Positions 42,210 to 53,915 of a stretch of 64,000 nt of DNA are shown in pieces. Within the stretch, counting starts at the first letter, position 1. Every line of letters starts with the position of its first letter. The DNA comes from Luteimonas rhizosphaericola (lineage in GTDB: Bacteria > Pseudomonadota > Gammaproteobacteria > Xanthomonadales > Xanthomonadaceae), in assembly GCF_029888045.1 (NCBI RefSeq), contig NZ_JARXRN010000020.1, forward strand, positions 483,051-547,050, given 5' to 3'. Under the pieces are notes generated by a model. It worked only from the letters and a program-made list of their open reading frames with translations. It ran no database searches and was not told the DNA's origin. The position numbers and the translations under genes were made by a program.

Positions 42210-43415
42210 TCAGGCCAGTTCCGCGAAGAATTCGCGGAAGCGCTGCAGCCCCGGCTCGAGCTGCGGCGCGGGACAGGTGTAGGAAATGCGCAGGGCCCGC
42301 GGCTCGCCGAAGGCCGAGCCCGGCACGCAGGCCAGTCCCTTGGCCTCGAGCAGCGCGTTGCACAGGTCGACGTCGTCGTCGATGCGCAGGCCTGTCGGCG
42401 CATGCGTGCGCCCGAAGGCGATGCTCACGTCCGGGAACGCGTAGAACGCGCCCTGCGGCCGCGGGCAGACCAGCCCCGGAATCTGCGCCAGGGCATCGAG
42501 CACGCGGTCGCGGCGCTGCTGGAACTCGGCGCACTTCTCCGCCGGCACGTCCTGCGGGCCGGACAGGGCTGCGATCGCAGCTGCGGTCACCACCTCGGGC
42601 ACGTTGGTGACGTGGGTGGAGTTGAGCGCGGTCAACGCCGCCGCCACCGGTTCCGGTCCCGCCATGAAGCCCACCCGCCAGCCCGGCATGCCATAGGTCT
42701 TGGACAGGGAGTCGACGAAGATCACCCGGTCGCGCAGCTCCGGACGCACGTGCAGGAAGTTGTGGTAGCCCACGCCGTCGAACACCATGCGGTGGTAGAT
42801 GTCGTCGGTGATCACCCAGGTGTCGGGATGCCGCGCGATCACCTCCGCCAGCGCCGCGATCTCCTCGCGGGTGTAGACCATGCCGGTCGGGTTGGACGGG
42901 TTGTTGAACAGGAACACTTTCGGCCTGGCGGCCAGCGCGGCCTCGAGCTGCGCGGGCACCAGCTTGTAGTCCTGCCCGGGCGGGCACGGCAGCAGCCGCA
43001 CGGCGGCGCCCAATAGCGCGCCGATATCGGCATAGGTGGTCCAGTAAGGGGTCGCGAACGCGAACCCGTCGCCCTCTTCCAGCAGCGCCTCGCACAGGTT
43101 GAACAGCACGTGCTTGGCGCCGATGCCGGTGGCGCAGTTGGCGCGGCGGTAGCCGGTCAGGCCCGCGCGGTCCAGATGCGCCAGGAACGCATCGAGCAGG
43201 GCATCGGTGCCGCGGTTGCTCCCGTATTGCCCCGAGTCGGCCGCCAGCGCTTCGCGCGCCGCGGCGTAGACGTGCTCGCCGGGGAGGAAGTTCGGCACCC
43301 CGATCGAAAAACTGATGATGTCGCGCCCCTGCGCCTTGAGCTGCCTGGCCCGTTCGGCGACGAGCATGATCGCGCTCTGCTTGGCGCGGCCCATGCGGCG
43401 GGCGAGTTCGGGCAT
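42210..43415 (-). CDS. class I/II PLP aminotransferase
   Basis: 401 residues, fold-type I. PLP lysine K239 in 'VDSLSKTYGMPGWRVGF', N175 in 'NNPSNPTG', D204/Y207 in 'ITDDIYHRMV', and R247. The subgroup is Aspartate-aminotransferase-I-gamma type (AspC/AatA of non-enteric bacteria), likely transferring amino groups between aspartate and 2-oxoglutarate. Substrate is inferred. A minus-strand extended -10, TGCTAGAAT (43491-43483), lies upstream. The gap to mdh is 108 nt. Confidence 0.9.
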   Translation of the reverse strand: MPELARRMGRAKQSAIMLVAERARQLKAQGRDIISFSIGVPNFLPGEHVYAAAREALAADSGQYGSNRGTDALLDAFLAHLDRAGLTGYRRANCATGIGAKHVLFNLCEALLEEGDGFAFATPYWTTYADIGALLGAAVRLLPCPPGQDYKLVPAQLEAALAARPKVFLFNNPSNPTGMVYTREEIAALAEVIARHPDTWVITDDIYHRMVFDGVGYHNFLHVRPELRDRVIFVDSLSKTYGMPGWRVGFMAGPEPVAAALTALNSTHVTNVPEVVTAAAIAALSGPQDVPAEKCAEFQQRRDRVLDALAQIPGLVCPRPQGAFYAFPDVSIAFGRTHAPTGLRIDDDVDLCNALLEAKGLACVPGSAFGEPRALRISYTCPAPQLEPGLQRFREFFAELA

Positions 43416-43677
43416 CAGGGGATCTCGAGCGGATGGCGGGAGCGGCGCCAGCGGGACACTGGACGCCGCGTGGCGGCCGCGAATTCTAGCATGGGCCTGA
43501 ACCGGGATCGTCCCCGCGCGGCTGGCAAGCCACTGTTTCCAATGGGACAATTCCTGGCCGAAGCCGGTGCACCGCGCGCTCGCGTACGAGCCGCGGCAGT
43601 GCACCTGACAGGGACCGCACACGCATCCAGCCCGGCGGCGGATGCCCCGACGCGCCCCGGCGCGGGATCCCCCGCCC

Positions 43678-44172
43678 TCAGGCCGCGAGGACCCTGTTCC
43701 ACTCGGCGACCCGGTCGGCCTTCGCCGCCAGCGCCGCATCGGCATCGCCTTCGATCCGCACAGACTTGATCGCATCGCCCTGCTTCACGGCATCGACCAC
43801 GTCCAGGCCCTCGGTGACCTTGCCGAACACGGTGTGCTTGCCGTCCAGCCAGTCGGTCTTGATGTGGGTGATGAAGAACTGGCTGCCGTTGGTGTTCGGA
43901 CCGGCATTGGCCATCGACAGCACGCCCCGCTCGTGCTTCACGCCGTTGGCCGTTTCGTCCTCGAAGCGGTAGCCGGGGCCACCGCGGCCGGAGCCCTCCG
44001 GACAGCCGCCCTGGATCATGAAATCCGGGATCACCCGGTGGAAGCTCAGGCCGTCGTAGAAGCCGCGCCGGGCCAGGTTGACGAAATTCGCGACCGTCAG
44101 CGGCGCCTTGTCGGCGAACAGGTCGACCTTGATGGTCCCGCGGTCGGTGTCGAAAATGGCGGACAGGCTCAT
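43678..44172 (-). CDS. ppiB: peptidyl-prolyl cis-trans isomerase B (cyclophilin)
   Basis: 164 residues, cytoplasmic cyclophilin (E. coli PpiB 164). '[16 protein letters not shown]' holds the catalytic Arg, and 'NGSQFFITH' and '[11 protein letters not shown]' complete the active site. No signal peptide. Divergent from typA. Confidence 0.97.
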   Translation of the reverse strand: MSLSAIFDTDRGTIKVDLFADKAPLTVANFVNLARRGFYDGLSFHRVIPDFMIQGGCPEGSGRGGPGYRFEDETANGVKHERGVLSMANAGPNTNGSQFFITHIKTDWLDGKHTVFGKVTEGLDVVDAVKQGDAIKSVRIEGDADAALAAKADRVAEWNRVLAA

Positions 44173-44207
44173 GAGATTCAGCTCCAGGTGGCCGGAGGGG
44201 CCGGTAG

Positions 44208-44226
44208 GCCCGCTATAATAACGGGC
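44208..44226. promoter_or_regulatory. -10 region inside a perfect inverted repeat, ppiB/typA
   Basis: GCCCG-N9-CGGGC (44208-44212/44222-44226) encloses CTATAATAA. TATAAT (44214-44219) reads toward typA and TATTAT toward ppiB, so one AT island could serve both divergent genes. No clear -35 for either. The flanking repeat could be an operator or coincidence. Confidence 0.5.
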
Positions 44227-44291
44227 TTCCCTCCCGCCCTTGCGTGCCCTGCCCTCCCGGCAGCGGGTGCGTCATTCACGAACCCGCTGAC

Positions 44292-46121
44292 ATGTCCATC
44301 GAACGCCTGCGCAACATCGCCATCGTCGCCCACGTCGACCACGGCAAGACCACCCTCGTCGACTGCCTGCTCAAGCAGTCCGGCACCCTGTCCGAACGCA
44401 CGGTGCTGGCCGAGCGGGTGATGGACAGCAACGACCAGGAGAAGGAACGCGGCATCACCATCCTGGCCAAGAACACCGCCATCACCTGGCAGGGCAACCG
44501 CATCAACATCGTCGACACGCCCGGGCACGCCGACTTCGGCGGCGAGGTCGAACGCGTGCTGTCGATGGTCGACTCGGTGCTGATCCTGGTCGACGCGATG
44601 GACGGCCCGATGCCGCAGACGCGCTTCGTCACCCAGAAGGCGTTCGCGATGGGCTTCAAGCCGATCGTCGTCGTCAACAAGATCGACCGTCCCGGCGCCC
44701 GCCCGGACTGGGTGATCGACCAGGTCTTCGACCTGTTCGACAAGCTCGGCGCGACCAACGAGCAGCTCGACTTCCCGATCGTGTACGCCTCGGCGCTGCA
44801 CGGCTACGCCAGCCTCGACGACAGCGTGCGCGAGGGCGACATGACCCCGCTGTACGAGGCGATCATGAAGCACGTGCCGGCGCCGTCGGTGGATCCCGAC
44901 GGCCCGTTCCAGATGCGCATCAGCCAGCTGGACTACAACAACTTCGTCGGCGTGATCGGCATCGGCCGCATCCAGCGCGGCACGCTGAAGAAGAACATGC
45001 CGGTGGCGGTGATCGACCGCGAAGGCAAGAAGCGCCAGGGCAAGGTGCTGCAGGTGCTCGGCTTCATGGGCCTCGAGCGCATCGAGCAGGACAGCGCCGG
45101 GGCCGGCGACATCGTCGCCGTCTCGGGTATCCAGGACCTCACGATCTCCGACACCGTCACCGCGCTCGACACCCCCGAGGCGCTGCCGGCACTGACGGTC
45201 GACGAGCCGACGATCTCGATGACCTTCCAGGTCAACAACTCGCCGTTCGCCGGCAACAAGGACCTGTCGGGCGGCAAGTTCCTCACCAGCCGCCAGCTCA
45301 AGGACCGGCTCGAGCGCGAGACCGTGCACAACGTGGCGCTGAAGGTCGAGCAGCTGGAGGACGCTGACAAGTTCCTGGTCTCCGGCCGCGGCGAGCTGCA
45401 CCTGTCGGTGCTGATCGAGAACATGCGCCGCGAAGGCTTCGAGCTCGCGGTCTCGCGCCCCGAGGTGATCATCAAGGAGATCGACGGCCAGCTGATGGAG
45501 CCGATCGAGCAGCTGGTGGTGGACGTCGAGGAAGTGCACCAGGGCGGCGTGATGGAGAAGCTCGGCACGCGCAAGGGCCAGCTCAAGAACATGGAACCCG
45601 ACGGCAAGGGCCGCGTGCGCCTGGACTACGAGATCCCGGCGCGCGGCCTGATCGGCTTCCAGAACGAGTTCCGCACCCTCACCCAGGGGTCGGGCCTGCT
45701 GTTCCACGTGTTCGACCATTACGGCCCGAAGGAAACCGGCCCGATCGCCAAGCGGCAGAACGGCGTGATGATCGCCAATGCGCCCGGCGTGACCCCGGCC
45801 TATTCGCTCGGGCCGCTGCAGGACCGCGGCAAGCTCTTCGCGGCCGAAGGCGACAACGTCTACGAGGGCCAGCTGGTCGGCATCCACTCCAAGGACAACG
45901 ACCTGACGGTCAACGCGATCAAGACCAAGCCGCTGACCAACATGCGCGCGTCCGGCAAGGACGATGCGATCCAGCTGAGCCCGGCGATCAAGTTCACCCT
46001 GGAGCAGGCGCTGGACTTCATCGACGACGACGAACTGGTGGAAGTCACGCCGAAGGAAATCCGGCTGCGCAAGAAGATGCTGACCGAGAGCGACCGCAAG
46101 CGGGCCAGCCGCGCGGCGTGA
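44292..46121 (+). CDS. typA: translational GTPase TypA/BipA
   Basis: 609 residues. G1 'AHVDHGKTT' (13-21), 'DTPGH' (75-79) and 'NKID' (129-132), followed by EF-G-like domains and the BipA-specific C-terminus ('[19 protein letters not shown]'). Binds ribosomes, supports 50S assembly at low temperature and stress responses. ATG at 44292 gives [19 protein letters not shown]. Stop overlaps the thpR GTG (GTGA). Confidence 0.98.
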   Translation: MSIERLRNIAIVAHVDHGKTTLVDCLLKQSGTLSERTVLAERVMDSNDQEKERGITILAKNTAITWQGNRINIVDTPGHADFGGEVERVLSMVDSVLILVDAMDGPMPQTRFVTQKAFAMGFKPIVVVNKIDRPGARPDWVIDQVFDLFDKLGATNEQLDFPIVYASALHGYASLDDSVREGDMTPLYEAIMKHVPAPSVDPDGPFQMRISQLDYNNFVGVIGIGRIQRGTLKKNMPVAVIDREGKKRQGKVLQVLGFMGLERIEQDSAGAGDIVAVSGIQDLTISDTVTALDTPEALPALTVDEPTISMTFQVNNSPFAGNKDLSGGKFLTSRQLKDRLERETVHNVALKVEQLEDADKFLVSGRGELHLSVLIENMRREGFELAVSRPEVIIKEIDGQLMEPIEQLVVDVEEVHQGGVMEKLGTRKGQLKNMEPDGKGRVRLDYEIPARGLIGFQNEFRTLTQGSGLLFHVFDHYGPKETGPIAKRQNGVMIANAPGVTPAYSLGPLQDRGKLFAAEGDNVYEGQLVGIHSKDNDLTVNAIKTKPLTNMRASGKDDAIQLSPAIKFTLEQALDFIDDDELVEVTPKEIRLRKKMLTESDRKRASRAA

Positions 46122-46702
46122 GCGGCGCGCTGTTCCCCGGCTGGCGGCCCGATGCGGCTGGCCGGGAGCGGCTGGCGGAGCAGATCGCGACGCTGCTCGC
46201 CGCTTGCCCCACTGGCGCGCCGAAGCTGCAGCCCAGGCGGCCGGAGCAGTGGCACGCGACCCTGTGCTTCATCGGCTACGGCCTGCGCGACGCGGTGACA
46301 CCCCGCTTGCTGTCCGCTTTCGCGGACGCAGCCGCGCGCATCCCGCCGCACGATTTCACCATCGAGCGCATCGAATACTGGCGCCAGTCCGGCGCCGTCG
46401 TCGCCCTGCCGGGTCCCTGCCCGGCGCTGCAGGCACTGTGCGACGAAACGTACGCCGCCGTGCGCCGCTGCGGACTGCGTCCGCAACAGGCCACCACGCA
46501 GCCGCACGTCACCCTCGCCTACCTTGGCCGCGGTCTCGATCCGCAGCCATGGCTGGCCGGCGTCGACTGCACCGGCGCCTCGCTGCGCGTCGACGGGTTC
46601 GAACTGCTGTTCAATCCCGGCGGACGCTATGAATCGCTCGCGTCCTGGCCGCTGACGGGGACCAGGTTGCCGGCAATCCCCACCCAGCCGGCGCTGCTGT
46701 AG
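46118..46702 (+). CDS. thpR: RNA 2',3'-cyclic phosphodiesterase (2'-5' RNA ligase family)
   Basis: 194 residues, 2H phosphoesterase. The two catalytic motifs are HATL (H46, T48) and HVTL (H130, T132), 82 residues apart. Hydrolyses 2',3'-cyclic phosphate RNA ends and was first described as a tRNA-half ligase. GTG start within the typA stop (GTGA) shows coupling to typA. Confidence 0.93.
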   Translation: MSGALFPGWRPDAAGRERLAEQIATLLAACPTGAPKLQPRRPEQWHATLCFIGYGLRDAVTPRLLSAFADAAARIPPHDFTIERIEYWRQSGAVVALPGPCPALQALCDETYAAVRRCGLRPQQATTQPHVTLAYLGRGLDPQPWLAGVDCTGASLRVDGFELLFNPGGRYESLASWPLTGTRLPAIPTQPALL

Positions 46703-46747
46703 GCATTCGTCCCGGCACCGCGCACAGGCGGCGCCCCGCGTGCGTCC

Positions 46748-48142
<1,395 letters not shown>

Positions 48143-48235
48143 GTGCACTACCCGGATGGAGCAGCGATGGTGCGCCCCTTGTTGCGACGCGTCAATTTCA
48201 GCTGCAACGGACGCGGATGGCGCGCCGGGCGACGG

Positions 48236-48733
48236 TCAGCGACGCCGGAACGCCGCGAACAGCGCCCACGCGGCCAGCAGCACGAACCACACCAGGCTCC
48301 ACCACGGCATCGACAGCCCAAGGAAGGTCCAGTCGACCGTACCGCAGTCGCCGGTCCCGATCAGGACCTGGCGCACTAGGCTCGGCGTGTCCATCGTCTC
48401 GCGCATGAACGCGAACGGCGCGCCGCAGGCGGGAATTTCCGGCGGGAACATCTGCAGCCAGACATGGCGCGACGCGACCCCGATGCCCGCCGCCGCGGCC
48501 GCCAGCGCCAGCACGCCCCAGGTGCGCCGCGCGCCGGCCGCGTGCGGCGCGTGCAGCCCCGCCAGCAGCAGCACCAGCCCGAGCGCCGCGAACGCGATGC
48601 GCTGGAAGATGCACAGCGGACACGGCTCCAGCCCCCACGCGAACTGGCTGTAGATGGCGAAGCCGATCAGCGCGAAACAGACCACCGCGCCGGCCAGCAT
48701 CTGGAGACGGAAGGACCAGCGGAAGGGATTCAT
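48236..48733 (-). CDS. dsbB: disulfide bond formation protein B
   Basis: 165 residues, four transmembrane helices. The two redox Cys pairs are C38/C41 ('LEPCPLC') and C103/C130 in the second periplasmic loop. DsbB reoxidises DsbA and passes electrons to ubiquinone. ATG at 48733 is preferred over GTG two codons earlier. No dsbA is adjacent. Confidence 0.95.
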   Translation of the reverse strand: MNPFRWSFRLQMLAGAVVCFALIGFAIYSQFAWGLEPCPLCIFQRIAFAALGLVLLLAGLHAPHAAGARRTWGVLALAAAAAGIGVASRHVWLQMFPPEIPACGAPFAFMRETMDTPSLVRQVLIGTGDCGTVDWTFLGLSMPWWSLVWFVLLAAWALFAAFRRR

Positions 48734-48853
48734 GCGCACCGGAGATCGGGAAGGAAGGCGGCATTATCGCCCGCCTGCGTGCAGGCGCACGACCGCCGGG
48801 GCCGGCGGGCGGCGCGGTCGTCGCCGCCCGCCGCGTGCGGTGGCCCACATGCG

Positions 48854-48878
48854 AAAAACCCCGGCCAGGCCGGGGTTT
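48854..48878 (-). terminator. intrinsic terminator of the alpha operon
   Basis: On the minus strand AAACCCCGG-CCTGG-CCGGGG is followed by TTTTT, 44 nt past rplQ. It ends the 27-gene ribosomal cluster. Confidence 0.93.
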
Positions 48879-48921
48879 CGATCGCTCGCGGGGTCGCGGC
48901 CAGCTGTCCGGTCGCGTCCGG

Positions 48922-49296
48922 TTACTCCGCGCTGGCCTGCGGACGGTCCACCAGCTCCACATACGCCATCGGCGCGTTGTCGCCGGCGCGGAAGCCGCAC
49001 TTGAGGATGCGCAGGTAACCGCCCGGGCGCGAGGCGTAGCGCGGGCCGAGCGTGGTGAACAGGTTGCCCACCGCTTCCTTGTCGCGCAGGCGCGAGAAGG
49101 CCAGGCGGCGGTTGGCGACGCTGTCGACCTTGCCCAGGGTGATGAGCGGCTCGGCGACGCGGCGCAGCTCCTTGGCCTTGGGCAGGGTGGTCTTGATCAG
49201 GTCGTGCTTGAACAGCGACGCGGCCATGTTGGTGAACATCGCGGCGCGGTGGGCGCTGGTGCGGCTGAACTTGCGGCCGGCTTTCTGATGGCGCAT
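48922..49296 (-). CDS. rplQ: 50S ribosomal protein L17
   Basis: 124 residues, [20 protein letters not shown]. Core '[23 protein letters not shown]' and '[20 protein letters not shown]' match L17 near the exit tunnel. Last gene of the alpha operon. The 265-nt gap to rpoA is unusually long. Confidence 0.98.
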   Translation of the reverse strand: MRHQKAGRKFSRTSAHRAAMFTNMAASLFKHDLIKTTLPKAKELRRVAEPLITLGKVDSVANRRLAFSRLRDKEAVGNLFTTLGPRYASRPGGYLRILKCGFRAGDNAPMAYVELVDRPQASAE

Positions 49297-49490
49297 GGGT
49301 CGGGTTCCTTACGTGAATGTCGTGGCGTTGGAGATCGCTGTCGCCATCCTGGCGTTGCAACTTGGACTGCGCTGGTCCGGTCCGGCGTCCCTGGCCGGGG
49401 GTGCCGCGAACTCGGGTTCGTCGGCGGTATTCGAATGTCTCGACTACATCAAACGCTTGAAGCCGTGGCTGCGCCGCGTTTGCACCCCCG

Positions 49491-49561
49491 GCCCGGCGCA
49501 GCACGCCGGGCGTTCGTGGGCGCCAGCCGTTGCCTGGGGGCAACGGCTGCACGGCGCCCAC
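49491..49561 (-). other. tandem hairpins directly after rpoA
   Basis: The first hairpin touches the rpoA stop codon: outer 9 bp (49516-49524/49553-49561), inner 10 bp (49525-49534/49539-49548), a 4-nt bulge on one side and loop TGGG. The second has a perfect 8-bp stem (49491-49498/49504-49511) with a 5-nt loop. No U-tract follows, so they look like RNA-stability or processing elements rather than terminators. The rest of the 265-nt spacer shows no gene. Confidence 0.75.
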
Positions 49562-50560
49562 TCACCCCAGCATGCCGTGGCTGGAGACGCCGGCCGGCGG
49601 CCAGTTCTCGAGCTTCATGCCCAGCGACAGGCCTCGCTGCGCCAGGACTTCCTTGATCTCGGTGAGCGACTTCTTGCCGAGGTTCGGGGTCTTGAGCAGC
49701 TCGACTTCCGTCTTCTGGATCAGGTCGCCGATGTAGTAGATGCTCTCGGCCTTCAGGCAGTTGGCCGAACGCACGGTCAGCTCCAGATCGTCGATCGGGC
49801 GCAGCAGGATCGGATCCACGCCCGGGGCCTGCGCCTTCTGGCCGCCGCGGTCGCGGTGGGTGAAGTCGCCGAACACGCTCAGCTGGTCGGTGAGGATGTC
49901 GGCGGCGGTGCGCACGGCTTCCTCGGCGTCGATCGTACCGTTGGTCTCGATGTCCAGGACCAGCTTGTCCAGGTCGGTGCGCTGCTCGACGCGCGCGGCC
50001 TCGACTTCATACGCCACGCGGCGGACCGGCGAGAACGAGGCGTCCAGCATCAGGCGGCCGATCGCGCGGGTCTCTTCGTCCGGACGGCGACGGGCGGCGG
50101 CCGGCTGGTAGCCGAAGCCGCGCTCGATCTTCAGGCGGATGTTGAGCTGGGTGTCCTTGGTCAGGTGCGCGATCACGTGGTCGGGATTGAGGATCTCGAC
50201 GTTGTGGTCGGTCTTGATGTCGGCAGCGGTGACCACGCCGGGGCCGGACTTGCTCAGGGTCAGGGTCGAGCTCTCGCCCGTGCCCATGCGGATCGCGACG
50301 TCCTTGAGGTTGAGCAGCACCTCGAGCACGTCTTCCTGCAGGCCCTCGATCGTGCTGTACTCGTGCAGCACGCCGTCGATCTCGACTTCGGTGATCGCGA
50401 AGCCAGGGATCGAGGACAGCAGCACGCGGCGCAGCGCGTTGCCGAGGGTGTGGCCATAGCCGCGCTCGAGGGGTTCGATCACGACCTTCGCACGGTTGCC
50501 GGCGAGGCGCTCGATCTGGGGACCACGGGGGCGCAGGACTTGGTTGGCGGTAACTGTCAT
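49562..50560 (-). CDS. rpoA: RNA polymerase alpha subunit
   Basis: 332 residues. N-terminal assembly domain with '[22 protein letters not shown]' and C-terminal domain with '[20 protein letters not shown]' and '[21 protein letters not shown]', which contacts UP elements and activators. ATG at 50560. Between rpsD and rplQ in the alpha operon. Confidence 0.98.
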   Translation of the reverse strand: MTVTANQVLRPRGPQIERLAGNRAKVVIEPLERGYGHTLGNALRRVLLSSIPGFAITEVEIDGVLHEYSTIEGLQEDVLEVLLNLKDVAIRMGTGESSTLTLSKSGPGVVTAADIKTDHNVEILNPDHVIAHLTKDTQLNIRLKIERGFGYQPAAARRRPDEETRAIGRLMLDASFSPVRRVAYEVEAARVEQRTDLDKLVLDIETNGTIDAEEAVRTAADILTDQLSVFGDFTHRDRGGQKAQAPGVDPILLRPIDDLELTVRSANCLKAESIYYIGDLIQKTEVELLKTPNLGKKSLTEIKEVLAQRGLSLGMKLENWPPAGVSSHGMLG

Positions 50561-50620
50561 ATTCGTAGCGTCTCCTGCAGGGCTGCGCATCCGTCGACCC
50601 GTCGCCCTGGACGTTTGGAG

Positions 50621-50660
50621 CCCCTTGCTGGCAAGGGGTGGCCCGCGCATGGGCGCGGGC
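50621..50660 (-). other. tandem hairpins between rpsD and rpoA
   Basis: In the 145-nt spacer: a perfect 8-bp stem (50641-50648/50653-50660, 4-nt loop) and, next, a 7-8-bp stem (50621-50628/50631-50638). They follow the rpsD stop by 46 nt. No U-tract. Possible modulation of rpoA relative to ribosomal proteins (inference). Confidence 0.65.
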
Positions 50661-50705
50661 CGGGGGAGTTGTTGCTGGTGCCGCGGGGTGACCCGCCGCC
50701 AGTCC

Positions 50706-51341
50706 TTACTTCGAGTACAGCTCGACGATCAGCGCTTCGTTGATGTCCGCCGGCAGGTCGCCGCGGTCCGGGACCGCCTTGAACACGCCGCTGAACTTCT
50801 TCTGGTCGACCTCGACCCAAGAGGGCGAGAGGTCCATGCTGGACGAGACGTTCAGCGCTTCCTGGACGCGCATCTGCTTCTGCGCCTTCTCGGACAGGGC
50901 GATCGCGTCGCCGGCCTTGACCTGGTAGGACGGCAGGTTCACCGGCTTGCCGTTGACCGTGACGCCGCGGTGCGAGACCAGCTGGCGGGCCGAGGGGCGG
51001 GTGACCGCGAAGCCCATGCGGTAGACGACGTTGTCCAGGCGGGTCTCGAGGAGCTGTAGCAGGTTCTCACCCGTGTTGCCCTTCTTGTTCGAGGCCTTCT
51101 TGTAGTAGTTGCGGAACTGGCGCTCGAGCAGGCCGTAGATACGCTTGACCTTCTGCTTCTCGCGAAGCTGCAGGGCGTAGTCGGACAGCTTGCTGCGACG
51201 CGCGCCGGTGCCGGCGCCGTGCTGGCCGGGCTTCTGCTCCAGCTTGCACTTGGAATCCAGCGCACGGGTCGGCGACTTGAGCGAGAGGTCGGCGCCTTCG
51301 CGGCGCGCGAGCTTGCAGGTGGGACCGATGTAACGAGCCAT
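50706..51341 (-). CDS. rpsD: 30S ribosomal protein S4
   Basis: 211 residues, [20 protein letters not shown]4 fold with '[31 protein letters not shown]' region. Nucleates 16S assembly and is the alpha-operon translational repressor in E. coli. Within rpsM-rpsK-rpsD-rpoA-rplQ. Confidence 0.98.
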   Translation of the reverse strand: MARYIGPTCKLARREGADLSLKSPTRALDSKCKLEQKPGQHGAGTGARRSKLSDYALQLREKQKVKRIYGLLERQFRNYYKKASNKKGNTGENLLQLLETRLDNVVYRMGFAVTRPSARQLVSHRGVTVNGKPVNLPSYQVKAGDAIALSEKAQKQMRVQEALNVSSSMDLSPSWVEVDQKKFSGVFKAVPDRGDLPADINEALIVELYSK

Positions 51342-51355
51342 TTCTTATCGCTCCC

Positions 51356-51748
51356 TTAGACGCGACGCTTCTTCGGCGGACGGCACCCGTTGTGCGGGAT
51401 CGGCGTCACGTCGATGATGTTGGTGATCTTGTAGCCCACGTTGTTCAACGAACGCACGGCCGACTCGCGACCCGGACCCGGGCCCTTGATGCGGACTTCC
51501 AGCGACTTCACGCCGTAGTCCAGCGCATCCTTGCCCGCCTTCTCGGCGGCCACCTGGGCCGCGAACGGGGTCGACTTGCGCGAACCGCGGAAGCCCGCGC
51601 CGCCCGAGGTCGCCCACGACAGCGCATTGCCCTGGCGGTCGGTGATCGTGATGATGGTGTTGTTGAACGAAGCGTGCACGTGCGCGATGCCGTCGGTGAC
51701 GACGCGCTTGATCTTCTTCTTCTGCTTGGCAGCTGCCGGCTTGGCCAT
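51356..51748 (-). CDS. rpsK: 30S ribosomal protein S11
   Basis: 130 residues. '[22 protein letters not shown]' and '[18 protein letters not shown]' are diagnostic. S11 lines the platform near the mRNA exit. 15 nt after rpsM, 14 nt before rpsD. Confidence 0.98.
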   Translation of the reverse strand: MAKPAAAKQKKKIKRVVTDGIAHVHASFNNTIITITDRQGNALSWATSGGAGFRGSRKSTPFAAQVAAEKAGKDALDYGVKSLEVRIKGPGPGRESAVRSLNNVGYKITNIIDVTPIPHNGCRPPKKRRV

Positions 51749-51763
51749 GTCGGATGTCCTCGA

Positions 51764-52120
51764 TTACTTCTTGATGGCCTTGCGCGGACCCTTGCGGGTG
51801 CGGGCATTGGTCCGGGTGCGCTGGCCGCGCAGGGGAAGGCCACGACGATGGCGCAGGCCGCGGTAGCAGGCCAGGTCCATCAGGCGCTTGATGGCCATGC
51901 CGACCTCGCGGCGCAGGTCGCCCTCTACCACGAACTTGCCGACCTCGGCGCGCAGGCGCTCGACGTCCGGCTCCGACAGGTCGCGGATCTTGGTGTTCGA
52001 CGACACGCCCGCGGACTCGCAGACCTGCTTCGAACGGGTACGGCCGATGCCGTAGATGCTTTGCAGCCCGACCCAGACATGCTTCTGGGCAGGCAGGTTG
52101 ACACCTGCAATACGCGCCAT
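51764..52120 (-). CDS. rpsM: 30S ribosomal protein S13
   Basis: 118 residues, [20 protein letters not shown], with the helix-two-turn-helix '[18 protein letters not shown]' and the basic tail '[20 protein letters not shown]' that contacts P-site tRNA. First gene of the alpha segment. No rpmJ lies between it and secY. Confidence 0.98.
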   Translation of the reverse strand: MARIAGVNLPAQKHVWVGLQSIYGIGRTRSKQVCESAGVSSNTKIRDLSEPDVERLRAEVGKFVVEGDLRREVGMAIKRLMDLACYRGLRHRRGLPLRGQRTRTNARTRKGPRKAIKK

Positions 52121-52561
52121 GCGCGGATCTCCAACTGGTTGGTCGGCCGGAACGGATGGTTCCGGCGGAGTGAACACGAAATTGTAACAGGGTCCCGGGT
52201 TGTCTGGAAGCCGGAGGCGCGGCTGCGCCTTCGACCCGGCATGGGGAGTGTGCCCATGCTCCGGCGACGGATCCTGGCTGGCCCGGGGGTCTCCCCCCTG
52301 CCCCGCGCACTACTCTGGTGCGCGTATGGCCCGGATCCACCCCCGCGCGGGACTGCCGCAGGGGTCGCCCATCGTGCCGGGGGAGGCTTGGCTCCGCGCC
52401 GGCGTGAATTCTTGGTGGCGTCCATGTCCGCCGAAAAGCGCCATAGGCGCCGCTTCGGCTGTTCCGGTCCAACCCTCCATGGCGTGGCCACGGCGGCTTC
52501 GGATCGTCCGGCCCGACCATCCATGGTCGGGCGCTAGCCCGGACAGCGCGACAGTGTCGCG
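52121..52561 (-). other. 441-nt secY-rpsM spacer with hairpins and extended -10
   Basis: Two perfect hairpins sit at the secY end: 8-9 bp with an apex near 52554 (52545-52552/52556-52563, its last pairs overlapping the secY stop) and 9 bp (52511-52519/52524-52532, 4-nt loop). Near rpsM a minus-strand extended -10, TGTTACAAT (52199-52191), lies 71 nt before the start. No rpmJ or other gene is visible. A separate alpha-operon promoter is likely, as in E. coli. Confidence 0.6.
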
Positions 52562-53908
52562 CTAGCGCGTCCGGGCTCCGCCCTTCAGGTTCGCCTTCTT
52601 GAGCAGGCTTTCGTACTGGTGGGACATCAGGTGGGCCTGGATCTGGGCGATGAAGTCCATCACCACGACCACCACGATCAGCAGCGACGTGCCGCCGAAA
52701 TAGAACGACACGCCCAGCTCCGCGCGCATGAACTCCGGCAGCAGGCAGACCAGCACCAGGTAGGCGGCGCCGGCGGCCGTGAGCCGGGTCAGCACGCCGT
52801 CGATGTACTCGGCGGTGGCCTTGCCGGGACGGATGCCCGGGACCAGGGCGCCGGACTTCTTCAGGTTGTCCGCGGTCTCCTGCGAGTTGAAGACCAGCGC
52901 GGTGTAGAAGAACGCGAACCCGGCGATCAGCCCCGCGTAGAGCAGGATGTACAGCGGCTCGCCCGGCGACAGCGCCTGGGCCACGCGCTGCAGCCACTGG
53001 GCCGAGCCGGCCTGCCCGAACCAGGTGGTGGCGGTGGCCGGGAACATGATGATCGACGAGGCGAAGATGGCCGGGATCACGCCCGCCATGTTGAGCTTCA
53101 GCGGCAGGAACGACGTCTGGTTCATGTACGCGTTGCGACCGCCCTGGCGGCGCGCGTAGTTGACCGTGATCCGGCGCTGCCCACGCTCGACGAACACCAC
53201 GAAGTAGGTGAACGCCATCACCAGCACCGCGATCACGATCACCGCGATCGGGCTCATGTCGCCGTTGCGGGCGGCCTCGATCGTGCCGATCACCGCGCTG
53301 GGCAGCCCCGCGACGATGCCGGCGAAGATGATCAGCGACACGCCGTTGCCGATGCCGCGCTCGGTCACCTGCTCACCCAGCCACACCAGGAACATGGTGC
53401 CGGCGGTCAGCGCCACGATCGCGGTGAGCACGAAGCCCGGGCCCGGCGCGTAGACCACCGGGATCCCGGTGCCCGCGCCCTGGCTCTGCAGCGCGATCGC
53501 GATGCCGGCCGACTGGAAGATCGCCAGCGGGATCGCGCCGATGCGCGACCACTGGGTGATCCGCCGGCGGCCGGACTCGCCTTCCTTCTGGATCGCCTTG
53601 AGGCTGGGCACGATCTGCACCATCAGCTGCATGACGATCGAGGCGGAGATGTACGGGATCACGTTCAGCGCGAACAGACTGAAGCGCTCCAGCGCACCAC
53701 CGGAGAACATGTTGAACATGTCCACGATGGTGCCTTCCTGCCGCTCCATCAGCTGCAGCATCGCGTCCGGGTTCACGCCCGGCACCGGGATGAAGCAGCC
53801 GATGCGGTAGACGATCAGCGCGCCGAGCACGAACAGCAGGCGCTGGCGCAGCTCGGTGAACTTGCCCGCGCCGGCCAGACCCGACATCGCTCCTGCGCTT
53901 CGCGCCAT
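52562..53908 (-). CDS. secY: protein translocase subunit SecY
   Basis: 448 residues, ten transmembrane helices. '[11 protein letters not shown]' (plug-proximal), '[25 protein letters not shown]', '[16 protein letters not shown]' and '[17 protein letters not shown]' (SecA/ribosome-binding loop) are conserved. Forms the SecYEG channel. ATG at 53908 has GGAG 9 nt upstream; ATG at 53887 is the alternative, with GGAG too close. Last gene of the spc segment. Confidence 0.98.
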   Translation of the reverse strand: MARSAGAMSGLAGAGKFTELRQRLLFVLGALIVYRIGCFIPVPGVNPDAMLQLMERQEGTIVDMFNMFSGGALERFSLFALNVIPYISASIVMQLMVQIVPSLKAIQKEGESGRRRITQWSRIGAIPLAIFQSAGIAIALQSQGAGTGIPVVYAPGPGFVLTAIVALTAGTMFLVWLGEQVTERGIGNGVSLIIFAGIVAGLPSAVIGTIEAARNGDMSPIAVIVIAVLVMAFTYFVVFVERGQRRITVNYARRQGGRNAYMNQTSFLPLKLNMAGVIPAIFASSIIMFPATATTWFGQAGSAQWLQRVAQALSPGEPLYILLYAGLIAGFAFFYTALVFNSQETADNLKKSGALVPGIRPGKATAEYIDGVLTRLTAAGAAYLVLVCLLPEFMRAELGVSFYFGGTSLLIVVVVVMDFIAQIQAHLMSHQYESLLKKANLKGGARTR

Positions 53909-53915
53909 GCCCTGC

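Noticed and set aside
44178..45887. Minus-strand frame of about 570 codons
   Set aside because: Antisense shadow of typA; no family signature.
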